Part shown: positions 1 to 8,300 of the stretch, piece after piece | Position numbering within the stretch: the stretch's first letter is position 1 | Layout of the letters: each line of letters starts with the position of its first letter | Translations under genes and position numbers: made by a program | Assembly (NCBI GenBank): GCA_947175635.1 | Contig: CAMWNM010000011.1 | Location: forward strand, 1-50,680 | Direction of reading: 5' to 3' | DNA length: 50,680 bases | Origin: an uncultured Bacteroidales bacterium | Lineage (GTDB): Bacteria > Bacteroidota > Bacteroidia > Bacteroidales > P3 | The notes under the pieces: generated by a model | The model's input: the letters and a program-made list of their open reading frames with translations, nothing else | Databases searched by the model: none | Told to the model about the DNA's origin: nothing

Positions 1-189
1 GCGGCCGGATGTCGGAACAGACGGAGAAATCCCTATATTTGCGAGAGTGTCCCATAAATGGATCTGTGGATAAAGCTTACGAAAAACGGCTTTGGGAATA
101 TTCATGATTGAAAGTTGTTTTTTGTTGAAAAATCAGTATATCTGTAGATTCTGTAAAAAGAATGATGTTACTAAAATAAGGACTATTGA

Positions 190-282
190 AGAACCAATAT
201 TCCGGATTTACCTAATGGCGTTTATATCGTCCGGGTGAAGACAAATGGAACTTCGTTTACACAAAAATTCCTTATACAATGA
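190..282 (+). pseudogene. Remnant of a T9SS type A C-terminal sorting domain
   Basis: The 30 codons before the TGA at 280-282 read as the last strands of a Por_Secre_tail (type A) T9SS sorting domain: a DLPNGVYIVRV stretch, then NGTSFTQKFLIQ and stop. This is the typical end of secreted Bacteroidota proteins. Just upstream, the same frame is broken by stops at 187-189, 166-168, 154-156 and 145-147, and neither other forward frame continues a recognisable protein. I therefore read it as the last piece of a decayed or frameshifted cargo gene. Its stop overlaps the ATG of the next gene (ATGA). The match is by motif recall; the window edge prevents seeing more of the parent gene. Confidence 0.55.
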
Positions 283-1142
283 AGACAAAACACATCATGC
301 TGTTGCTTTGCTTTTTTCTGATTGGCGGCTTGACGGGAGCGGTGGCCAAGGAGGAAAAAAAAGAGAAGAAACCTGTTCCAGAGTTTCCATTCAAACGGTT
401 TTATGCGGAAGTTTCTTTGGGGTATGGATTTGTATTTTCTTCCGTACATTTAGAAGGAGCATCATCACGGGGACTATTCCCCAGTGGCATAGATTTAAAA
501 AATCACAGGCAAAGTTTTGGTAACGGTCTTCATGCAGGCGTTGATCTGGGCTATAGATTCAACAGATATCTGGCCATCGACCTTGGAGGAAAATACATGG
601 TTTACTCTACAATGGAAGATTGGGCGGCGGTGCTGGAGAACCCGGACATAAACGGTATTCCTCTCGCGGTGAACGAAAAAGAACTCTCATCCGAAAGTGG
701 CCATATCTCGCTGCAATTGGTTGCTTCACCCGATTTTAAACGAGTAGATCCGTATGTCAAGGCCGGATTAGTGTTCTCCATTGCACGTATTCATGCAGAC
801 CAATATTATGGTGTTTATGATCAAGGTGTTTGGCAATATGGCTCGAATATTGTTTTCAACCAACAGTTTACCGGAACTCAATGGGCTTTCAGGGCAGGAT
901 TTGCAGGAGCGGTAGGTATGAACATCCACCTCGCGAAATTAATATCACTATCCGTTGAATGGCAGTTCTCCGTTTCTGGTTTAGTGGATTTTGACTGGGG
1001 AGACCTGAAACTGAAATCGGAGCAGGGAGACAGGAATGCAGCCGCCGGTCGGCTGAACAAAGAACCTACCCGCTACACAGGAACGGATCACCTGTCTTTC
1101 AACAGTCACGGATTGAGAATCGGCGTTAAATTCAAGTTCTGA
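279..1142 (+). CDS. Outer-membrane beta-barrel protein, porin-like
   Basis: This 287-residue protein starts with a Sec signal peptide (MKTKHIMLLLCFFLIGGLTG, cleavage likely near AVA-KEE), followed by a short Lys/Glu/Pro-rich linker (residues ~24-40). The rest consists of alternating hydrophobic and aromatic strands typical of an 8- to 12-stranded outer-membrane barrel (AEVSLGYGF, AGVDLGYRF, AFRAGFAGAVG), ending in a C-terminal strand GLRIGVKFKF with the terminal Phe recognised by the BAM complex. It belongs to the broad OmpA-like or porin-like barrel families; ligand and function cannot be inferred. It is the only intact gene in a region of debris, and no promoter box is obvious. The ATG overlaps the stop of the T9SS-tail remnant, so it may once have been translationally coupled to that gene. 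Confidence 0.75.
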   Translation: MKTKHIMLLLCFFLIGGLTGAVAKEEKKEKKPVPEFPFKRFYAEVSLGYGFVFSSVHLEGASSRGLFPSGIDLKNHRQSFGNGLHAGVDLGYRFNRYLAIDLGGKYMVYSTMEDWAAVLENPDINGIPLAVNEKELSSESGHISLQLVASPDFKRVDPYVKAGLVFSIARIHADQYYGVYDQGVWQYGSNIVFNQQFTGTQWAFRAGFAGAVGMNIHLAKLISLSVEWQFSVSGLVDFDWGDLKLKSEQGDRNAAAGRLNKEPTRYTGTDHLSFNSHGLRIGVKFKF

Positions 1143-1163
1143 ATTTAAAAGTCATCAAAATGC

Positions 1164-1286
1164 CTACGACAGGCGGCTTTTGAAATCCTCGTAGTTGAAA
1201 TCGCGGCGGTAAAGCAATTCATTGCCTCTTATCAGGCAGAGGGAAATAGTAACTAAAATGTCCTCGGAAAATAATTGAAAGAGGGA
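1164..1286 (-). pseudogene. Unrecognised 40-codon open fragment
   Basis: On the minus strand 40 sense codons without a start run to a TAG at 1166-1164, ending ...ELLYRRDFNYEDFKSRLS. The composition looks protein-like, but I do not recognise the family. It lies about 40 bp downstream, in reading direction, of the IstB remnant. It could be the tail of a host gene truncated by the insertion, or chance. Confidence 0.2.
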
Positions 1287-1329
1287 TCAAGAGAAAGATG
1301 TCAGGCAAAAGTAAGCAACATATCAGGAT

Positions 1330-1509
1330 TTACAGTTTATGGTTTATTGATTCCGTTTCTTTTGTACGGTAGGATTTTCCTGTCATATTGACTAAGTGTG
1401 CTTTATGGCAGAGTCTGTCCACAAGGGCGGAGCAAAGCACTTTGTCCTTCAAGATCTCATCCCATCGCGTGAAAGGTAGATTGGAGGTGATGACGGTGGA
1501 TCTGTTGTT
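1330..1509 (-). pseudogene. Truncated IstB-like ATPase, IS21-family remnant
   Basis: The minus strand encodes the C-terminal 59 residues of an IstB-like transposase helper ATPase. It contains RSTVITSNLPFTRWDEIL, then ALVDRLCHKAHLVNMTGKSYR and a stop. These are the sensor-1 strand (S/T-x-x-x-T-S-N-L) and the conserved 'D-R-L-x-H-x-A-H ... G-x-S-x-R' end of the family. IstB proteins are about 250 residues, so about three quarters, including Walker A and B, is missing; the frame is closed upstream by TAA at 1512-1510. No IstA transposase is recognisable next to it. It is a dead fragment of an IS21-family element. Confidence 0.75.
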
Positions 1510-1607
1510 TTATGTCCATGTTTATCATGTGTTTGAATATATGGCTTGCGCTATATACCCGCCACCCTCCACATGGCCCCTTTTTCAATTATTTTCCGGA
1601 GTCATTT

Positions 1608-1898
1608 TCAATTATTACTTACACCTGTAAGAAAATCCATGAAATCCTGTATCCAGTGGGGCAAGGGGCATGTCATCGAAAGTGCCAGCCAAGGCGCGTG
1701 GTCAAACGTATCTTCGACCACGATGTATAGACTATCCGCTGTGTCAGCGACAACAAAGACATCTATCCCGCTTTCCCGACCGAAATCCGATATCCGAGGT
1801 TTGAGCATCGTGCTAGGCGCGATCCGTCTCGAATAGCCCGACAGAGGCCCACCAAATGTCCCGACACTATCCCCGTAGATAGGGTGATTTGTTTCGGA
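1608..1898 (-). pseudogene. Unrecognised 96-codon open fragment, no start
   Basis: A 96-codon minus-strand open frame runs from just after a TAA (1901-1899) to TGA at 1610-1608. An internal ATG at 1808 would give a 66-residue protein. The translation contains HPIYGDSVGTFGGPLSGYSR and, later, DVFVVADTADSLYIVVED, which looks like real protein sequence, but I cannot assign a family. With the IstB remnant on the same strand it is probably part of an inactivated gene. No ribosome-binding site or promoter box precedes the internal ATG. Confidence 0.3.
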
Positions 1899-1983
1899 TT
1901 ATTTTGACACTTTTTGATGGCCTCCTGCCACCGCGCCGATAGGCGGCCGTGTATCGCTCGAAACCACCCGCCGGCCGGGCATG

Positions 1984-2030
1984 AAAAAAGGCCTTAAAAC
2001 GGCTTTTTAATGCTGTTTAAGGCCTTTTTA
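1984..2030. terminator. Bidirectional hairpin terminator
   Basis: A perfect 14-bp inverted repeat (AAAAAGGCCTTAAA at 1985-1998, TTTAAGGCCTTTTT at 2016-2029) encloses a 17-nt loop. It forms a stem with a T-run on either strand, the usual shape of a bidirectional intrinsic terminator. It lies about 220 bp beyond the korB stop and may end korAB transcripts; it would also stop read-through from the debris region on the left. Confidence 0.7.
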
Positions 2031-2253
2031 TGGGATAAACTCCCATGCAAATGCACTTTTTTCTTTCTACTCAATGGAACTTTTCTTCACATCCGATGAA
2101 CGCAAATTAACCTTTTGGGACGTTTCGTTTTTTGTGCGTTTTTCTTAACACATTGTTTTTGCCCGTTTTGCGTTTTTGCTTTTTGGACGGTTGGTTTTTA
2201 CCCCCATAAACACCATCAGGTGCTTCTTTTTCCTTTGTTTTGGATATAGTGTG
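2031..2253. other. Non-coding interval downstream of korB
   Basis: This T-rich interval (many T5-T6 runs on the plus strand) between the hairpin at 1984-2030 and the korB stop shows no convincing gene. A 61-codon minus-strand frame overlapping the korB end (from 2330) is lysine-rich low-complexity sequence and is not supported. It is probably the 3' untranslated region of the korAB transcript. Confidence 0.4.
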
Positions 2254-3282
2254 TTAAATCTCCCAGGTATCTCCGCTGTTGAGCAAATCATCCATACATT
2301 TAATAGATGATTCCTTTTGGGCTTTCTCAATCTGGTTTTCGAGCAGTTGGTTGAACGTCATCGCAGGTGTGGAACGGATAACCCCCATGGCTACCGGAAA
2401 TTCAGGCAAATGCATTTTGGCCAGCATCAAGTGGATGCCGGGATCTTGAGAGAAAGCATCGTGTACCAGAATATCCTTTTCGGTAATGCCGTCTTTTCCC
2501 AATTCCACAACCTCCAGACGGGTATTGTTCAGGCGGATGCCTTTATTCTTTTCCTTGCCGAACAGCATGGGTTTTCCATGTTCGAGAATAAGCTGGTGGT
2601 CATCGCGGACATCTTTGCCCGTAATGGCGGCATGTGCTTTGTCGTTAAAGATAACGCAATTGTCGAGTACTTCGATTACCGAGCAACCATCGTGCCGGGC
2701 GGCCTGCATCATCACCTGCGTCATCAACTTCACGTTATTGTCGGGAACACGGGCAAAGAAAGTGCCTTGCGAACCGATGACCAGTTCTCCCGGATTGAAC
2801 GGATGTTCGATGGTTCCCATGGGCGAGGTCTTGGTGATGGCGCCCATAGGAGAGGTGGGGGAGTACTGACCTTTGGTAAGACCGTAAATCTGGTTGTTGA
2901 ACAACACGATGTTCACGTCCATATTGCGGCGTACGATATGGATAAAATGGTTACCCCCTATGGCGAGCGAGTCGCCGTCGCCCGTACTGATCCATACGCT
3001 CAGACCGGGATTGGAAAGCTTTACCCCGGCGGCAATGGCGTTGGCACGGCCGTGGATACCGTGAAAACCGTAGGTATTCACGTAATAGGGAAAGCGGGAA
3101 GAACATCCGATTCCCGATACATTCACATAATTTTCTTTCTTATAGCCGATTTCGGGAAATACACTTTCCATAGCGGCCAAAATGGAATGCGAACCGCAAC
3201 CGGGACACCATTTCACCATTTGGTCGCTGGCGAAGTCCTGTTTGGTAAGTTTTTCCGCGGATTTTTCTATGGCGATTTTCAT
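2254..3282 (-). CDS. korB: 2-oxoacid:ferredoxin oxidoreductase, beta subunit (KorB-like)
   Basis: This 342-residue protein is the thiamine-diphosphate subunit of a 2-oxoacid:ferredoxin oxidoreductase, which decarboxylates a 2-oxoacid to its acyl-CoA and reduces ferredoxin. The N-terminal part has WCPGCGSHSILAAM (residues ~25-38), typical of the family. The TPP/Mg motif follows: GDGDSLAIGGNHF, with the metal-binding Asn-x-x-x-Gly about 28 residues later (NNQIYGLTKGQ). The SPTSPMG run is common in KorB. It lies 19 bp downstream of korA and is certainly co-transcribed. 2-Oxoglutarate is the likeliest substrate because the enzyme has the two-subunit Kor layout, but branched-chain or other 2-oxoacids cannot be excluded. 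Confidence 0.9.
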   Translation of the reverse strand: MKIAIEKSAEKLTKQDFASDQMVKWCPGCGSHSILAAMESVFPEIGYKKENYVNVSGIGCSSRFPYYVNTYGFHGIHGRANAIAAGVKLSNPGLSVWISTGDGDSLAIGGNHFIHIVRRNMDVNIVLFNNQIYGLTKGQYSPTSPMGAITKTSPMGTIEHPFNPGELVIGSQGTFFARVPDNNVKLMTQVMMQAARHDGCSVIEVLDNCVIFNDKAHAAITGKDVRDDHQLILEHGKPMLFGKEKNKGIRLNNTRLEVVELGKDGITEKDILVHDAFSQDPGIHLMLAKMHLPEFPVAMGVIRSTPAMTFNQLLENQIEKAQKESSIKCMDDLLNSGDTWEI

Positions 3283-3301
3283 ACGACTTTCTTTTTTAGG
3301 A

Positions 3302-5146
3302 TTATTCGGCCAAAAGTTTCTCGAAACATTCCGTCAGTTCGGAAACTGTAAAGGGCAGGCCTTGGATCTTGTTGTATTGCTTCATACTCAGATGGTCGAA
3401 TTTTCCACGGAGGTAGTTTACAAACTGGCCTTCGTTCAATTCGCATACCACAATCTTCTTGTGCCCTTCCAACACCTTGGCGGTGTTTTTGGGAAGCGGC
3501 ATGATGTAGTTGAAGTGTGCGTGGGCAATGCTTTTTCCTTCAGCCTGTAAAGCTTTTACCGCCGTGTTCACTGCGCCTTCGGTGCCCCCCCAGCTTACAA
3601 CCAGCAGGTCGGCATCGGCATCGCCGTCCACTTTCTGTTCGGGAATGCAATCGGCTATCTTCTCCACCTTCTCGCGACGGAGCCGGGTCATCGTGGCATG
3701 GTTCATCGGATCGGTGGACACATTGCCGTAGATATCTTCTTTTTCAAGGCCGCCGATACGGTGCCGCAAACCTTCGGTACCGGGCAAGGCCCAACCGCGA
3801 ACCAGAGTTTCAGGATTCCGCAGGTAGGGCTTGAAGTCGGGATCGTTAGCCGGAACGATAGGGGGATTGATGGCCGGCATATCGGCCATTTTGGGAATGC
3901 GGAACAACTGCGATCCGTTGCCTATCGACCCGTCGGAAAGCAGGATGCAGGGGGTCATGTGCTCCATGGCCAACTTGGCCGCTTCATAAGCGTATTGGAA
4001 GCAGTTGGCCGGTGTGGAGGAAGCGATGACGATAAGCGGCGCTTCTCCGTTGCGCCCGAAAAGGGCCTGGTAAAGGTCGGATTGTTCGGACTTGGTGGGC
4101 AAGCCCGTGGAGGGACCGCCGCGTTGAACGTCCACCACGACGATGGGCAGTTCGGTGATCACCGCCAACCCGAGGGCTTCGCTCATCAGCGACAGACCGG
4201 GGCCGGAAGTGGAGGTACAGGCAAGCGATCCGGCGAAACTGGCACCGATGGTGGAGCAGATGCCGGCAATCTCGTCTTCGGCTTGGAAAGCTTTGGCACC
4301 CAGATCGCGGCGCTTGGTGATCTCAATCAGTATGTCGGTTGCCGGTGTGATGGGGTAGGAACCCAGAAACAAAGGACGGCCCGATTTCTCGGCCGCGGCC
4401 AGCAGGCCCCAGGCGGTGGCCACGTTGCCGGTGATGTTGCGGTAGCGTCCCTTCTCCATCGGCGCCGACCCTATGTTGATCGTGGATTCCACGATTTCGG
4501 CAGCTTCGGCATAGTGGTGTCCCGCTTCCAGCACTTTCTTGTTGATGGCGATCATCTGCGGTTTCTTGGCGAATTTCGTTTCAAAGAAGTGGCAGGTGGT
4601 TTCCATGCTGCGGTCGAAGATGTAGTAAATCATCCCCAAGGCGAACATGTTGCGGGTTTTGTCGATGGTTTTGTTGTCTAATCCATCGTTTTCAAGGGCT
4701 TTGCGCGAGAGGTTCGTGATGGGAGCCGGCACAAGGTTATAAGAAGAAAGGCTTCCGTCGGCAAGCGGGTTGGAAGCGTAATTGGCTTTGGAGAGGGCTT
4801 CTTCGGTAAATGTATCGGCATCCACAATCACCGTGGCACCTTTTTTTGCCCATTTCAGATTCGCTTTGAGCGAAGCGGGGTTCATGGCTACCAAAACATC
4901 GCAAAGGTCGCCCGAGGTACGTATCCGGGTGGAACCTACATGCACCTGAAAGCCTGACACTCCCGCCACGGTATTGTGCGGAGCGCGGATTTCGGCAGGA
5001 TAGTCGGGAAAAGTGGACAGGTCGTTACCCGCCAAGGCGGCTGCGTTGGAGAACAGGGTGCCGATCAGCTGCATGCCGTCGCCCGAATCTCCGGCAAACT
5101 TGACCACCACGGTCTGTTTGTCCATATGTGGGATTTTCTTAGCCAT
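3302..5146 (-). CDS. korA: 2-oxoacid:ferredoxin oxidoreductase, alpha subunit (gamma-alpha fusion, KorA-like)
   Basis: This 614-residue protein combines the gamma domain (residues ~10-200, GDSGDGMQLIG at 19-29, then PDYPAEIRAP) and the alpha domain (from ~235). The alpha domain carries YPITPAT and FQAEDEIAG, which bind substrate and cofactor, and a C-terminal transketolase-like domain. This fusion is normal for the KorA type. With KorB it makes 2-oxoacid decarboxylation dependent on ferredoxin, typical of anaerobic Bacteroidota with a reductive or branched TCA cycle. No ferredoxin-like delta subunit is in the operon; a small ferredoxin gene lies 5.5 kb upstream at 10663-10830. The start ATG at 5146 is followed by MAKKIPHMDKQ. 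Met8 is a second candidate, but the first is preceded by the mapped -7 box. Confidence 0.92.
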   Translation of the reverse strand: MAKKIPHMDKQTVVVKFAGDSGDGMQLIGTLFSNAAALAGNDLSTFPDYPAEIRAPHNTVAGVSGFQVHVGSTRIRTSGDLCDVLVAMNPASLKANLKWAKKGATVIVDADTFTEEALSKANYASNPLADGSLSSYNLVPAPITNLSRKALENDGLDNKTIDKTRNMFALGMIYYIFDRSMETTCHFFETKFAKKPQMIAINKKVLEAGHHYAEAAEIVESTINIGSAPMEKGRYRNITGNVATAWGLLAAAEKSGRPLFLGSYPITPATDILIEITKRRDLGAKAFQAEDEIAGICSTIGASFAGSLACTSTSGPGLSLMSEALGLAVITELPIVVVDVQRGGPSTGLPTKSEQSDLYQALFGRNGEAPLIVIASSTPANCFQYAYEAAKLAMEHMTPCILLSDGSIGNGSQLFRIPKMADMPAINPPIVPANDPDFKPYLRNPETLVRGWALPGTEGLRHRIGGLEKEDIYGNVSTDPMNHATMTRLRREKVEKIADCIPEQKVDGDADADLLVVSWGGTEGAVNTAVKALQAEGKSIAHAHFNYIMPLPKNTAKVLEGHKKIVVCELNEGQFVNYLRGKFDHLSMKQYNKIQGLPFTVSELTECFEKLLAE

Positions 5147-5191
5147 ATATAGTGTTCTTTTTTATGCGGTTTTATGCGGTTCAAAAATGGT

Positions 5192-5208
5192 CGTATACCA
5201 TGTATACG
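5192..5208. promoter_or_regulatory. Palindrome at the predicted korA transcription start
   Basis: CGTATAC (5192-5198), a 3-nt spacer and GTATACG (5202-5208) form a perfect interrupted palindrome. It starts within a few bases of where korA transcription should begin, given the -7 box at 5213-5220. It could be an operator for a dimeric repressor or a 5'-terminal hairpin in the korAB mRNA. Confidence 0.45.
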
Positions 5209-5212
5209 GGCG

Positions 5213-5220
5213 CAAAGATA
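5213..5220 (-). promoter_or_regulatory. korAB promoter -7 box
   Basis: On the minus strand this reads TATCTTTG, a match to the Bacteroidota -7 consensus TAnnTTTG. It is 66 bp before the korA ATG and predicts a leader of roughly 60 nt that contains the palindrome and the tandem decamers. No TTTG -33 element is seen at the usual 19-21 bp spacing, so the promoter may depend on an activator. Confidence 0.5.
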
Positions 5221-5280
5221 GCCAAATTTTCGTATAAAATTCCGCATAAAAAATAAACGAATGAAGCCGCAAGGGCCTCT

Positions 5281-5311
5281 TTTGTCGTTCGGCTTGGTCT
5301 TTGTATCTTTG
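5281..5311 (+). promoter_or_regulatory. Promoter of the T9SS surface-protein gene
   Basis: TTTG (5281-5284), a 19-bp spacer and TATCTTTG (5304-5311) fit the Bacteroidota consensus TTTG-N19-21-TAnnTTTG. The start codon at 5351 is 39 bp further on. The promoter is divergent from korA, with the -7 boxes about 84 bp apart. Confidence 0.6.
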
Positions 5312-5350
5312 CACCTTTGCATCTATTTGTCACGATAAAAAGAGTGTAGG

Positions 5351-8300
5351 ATGAACAAGATATCGACACGGCGCATGCTGGGATTCATTGTAGCCTTTTT
5401 TACCATGATGATGCCTGTTTGGGCGCAGGACCTGGATGTTTTTTCGTATGAGATATGCGAGGGTCTTACCATACAGCCAAGCAGTTTATATCGTGTGTAC
5501 GACGGTTACGAAATAGTATCCGTGTTGGATAAGAGCAACAACGATATCAAGGCGGAACCCCGTATCACGCCGCCTGCAGGCATCAATACCTATACCGTCA
5601 ACTACAGGAACACGCGGACGGGCGAAGCCCTTTCCAAGCAAACGACGGTAACCGTGGTGGGCAAACCTGTGTTCACGGTAACGGCAACCCCGTCGGATAT
5701 ACTTTCGGGGGCCGCGGTATGTCCGGGGACGGAGGTGAAGTTTCAGGTAACCGCGAAAAACGCACCCGTAAGTTGGACGGTGGCCGGCAGTTCGGTCTCC
5801 GAGCAAACGGATGCCTTTACGCATAAGGTAACGGAAAATTGCAGGATTTACGCCCAGTCGTATAGCCAGGCCTGCGGAACGGTAGAACAATCCTATGCGA
5901 TTACATTGGCGGAGAAACCGGATGTTTCAAAAGTTCGTCCTGTCCTTGACACCGTCATCCGTGGCAGTTATTGTGTCGGATGCGGTTGGCGGCCGGATGT
6001 GCTGCAGGTGTTGAAAGGCGCTGTCGGCGGTGCGGAAATCGACTACGCCAATTCTTCCTTGCAGTGGGCGGATGCGCCCGGTACGGATGTTGAGAAAGGG
6101 GTGCTTTCAGGCATCAATCGCCACGAAATAGCGCTGCATGTCGCTCTGAAAGTGAACGGAGACAAATGTGCCGATGTATCGTCATCGATAACGTACGATA
6201 CTAATTTTTACCTTAGGCTCGATAAGGGAGTGCTTTGTATGCCTACCGTGATTTCCGATCCTGTGCTGCTGAAGCCTTGCGAAGTGGCGAAAGTGCGGCT
6301 TGCCTCCACAAGCGGCGGCACCCTGCAATCTCCTTCGCTTACGTCCGACGACCCTGATTTGGCCGGCACCGGTGCGCCCAAGGAAACCGTGCCCGACCCG
6401 TCAAGGGATATCCGTTCATGGGATCTGACATGGGGCAACTATACGGGAAAAACTGCCTCTCCGGTTCTGCAAGTGCAGGCGGATTACACACAGAATTGCC
6501 CCCTCAGCAAGCTTCAACCGGTGCGGACGATGCCTTTCCGCCAAGAGGTTTCCACCCGTATAGATACCAGTTACCTGAGTTTCACATACGACTATTGTCC
6601 GGACGGGATTGCCTCTCTGGAAGTGATAGGCGACTCGAAGAAAGTAAAGGATATCAGTGCGGAATTTGTATCCCCTGCCGGTGTGGGCGGCAGGTTGCGG
6701 AAAATAGATCCGCCTGCGGTCAACAGCCTGCTGTCCTATAAAACAACGGCGGCGGTTTCGGAATCGGAGGTGGCCAACTACAGTCCGCTGACGATCAAGT
6801 TTACCTATAGAGTGGAAACGGGAACCTGTGCGTTTTCGGTAAACGAGACGAGGGTGGTTGTCCTCAATCAGAAGAATTGCAACATGGCCTTTACGGTAAA
6901 TCCGGAAGGATGTATCGGCAATGAAAACGAACAATATTATACGCTTACGAATAAGCCGGAGAATTTTATCCCCGATTCAGTGGTGTTTGATCCTAATCCC
7001 ACGTTTACACTTGTACCCGGTTCATGGAATGCAGACAACACCAGATTTTCTTTCCGGGCTTATTACGCAGGTGCGGCAGAGAAAGACAGCGAGGTAGGAA
7101 GTGTTTCCGCCACGCTGTATTACCATAACGGTGCCGGTGCTCCGGCGGTAAGCACCACCACGGAAGGTACGCTCAAGGTAAAGACCTGTCCGCCCGAGTT
7201 GTCGAGCGTAACCAAGCTTACCCCGCCCATTTGCCCCGGAACGAGAATGTTTGCTGAAATCACGTTTACTAACAGTTCGCTGGATACCGCCCGTTCCAAG
7301 GTTGAGTTTATCGCCGATGCCGGTTATATAAAGAAATCGAATTGGAATTTGGGCGAAGGGCTCAAATATACCATAAGCAATTATCCCATTGAAAGCATAA
7401 ATTACCGTGTGGCGGTTACCTACAACCAAGGAGACTCCATTTATAGGATAGACTCCTTGCCTTTGGTAAAGGATAAGAACTCCATCCCGCCCTTTATCGA
7501 AGTAGGCTCTTCCTGTGATTTGATAAAGACGAATGATGGAGCCAAGTGTTGCAAGAACGATGCGGTGGAGGTGGCGATTCAGAGCGGCAACACCAACGAA
7601 GCGTTGCAACGTATCGAATGGATTCTTGCCCCCGGCCAGGTCTCTCCCGTGTTGGAGAAAGAGGCAGCTGATCCGAAAATAACGGGAGGAAAGATTCTGT
7701 ACTACAAAATTACGGCCGATCAACCGGGCGTATATCCTTTCCGGGCATATTCCCAATTGATAAACAAAACGCTTCAAGGCGTGGATATTCTGGGGGAATT
7801 TTCTCATGAAGACACTGTAAGGCTTGAAGTGAACGATGAACCGCATATCTTTATACAGGATACAGTTTATGCATGCAAGGGTTCGGCCTTGGATATGAGC
7901 GATTATATCGATTGGAACACGGTTTCGTCTGTTATCACGCCGTCTTCGCTTCTCTATCAGGCAAATAGGGATGATGATTGGTTTGAAGTGCGGGCGCAGA
8001 TGGCGTACAGTTGTGTTTCGGGAACCAATCCTCTCACAGAGCAAGTTCGTATCATAGCCGAAGATCCGGTTTATTTGGATCCGAAAACGGATACATCGGT
8101 TTGTCCGAATACGCCTATACGTTTTTCTGTAGCCACCAATGGCAGGGTGAGTTGGTTCCGGCGTACCATTTTGGCCGATGGCGGTTATTCGGCACCGGAT
8201 ACCCTATGCTTTAATGTTCCTTTTTATGAACCGGAGGCCAAACCTATCGATACGGTAAAGAAAGAGTCGGTGCTATATACCGTGCGTTCGCAAAGCGTTT

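Larger units (their letters stand above)
5160..5251. repeat. Exact decamer repeats framing the korA promoter
   Basis: The decamer TTTTATGCGG occurs twice in tandem at 5160-5169 and 5170-5179. Its exact reverse complement CCGCATAAAA is at 5242-5251. The two arms lie on either side of the korA -7 box (5213-5220). Three exact copies of a 10-mer within 92 bp are very unlikely by chance and suggest protein-binding sites controlling korAB, the divergent surface-protein gene, or both. Confidence 0.55.

Noticed and set aside
1388-1836. Three plus-strand open frames of 72-96 codons in the debris region.
   Set aside because: They are antisense to the IstB remnant and the 96-codon fragment and have no recognisable content.
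2317-3351. A 344-codon plus-strand frame opposite korB.
   Set aside because: It has no motif and is opposite a fully conserved KorB; similar shadows occur opposite korA, rho and topA.
7022-8044. A 340-codon and, at 8375-9571, a 398-codon frame antisense to the T9SS surface protein.
   Set aside because: Both are shadows of the large gene, with no start context or recognisable motif.
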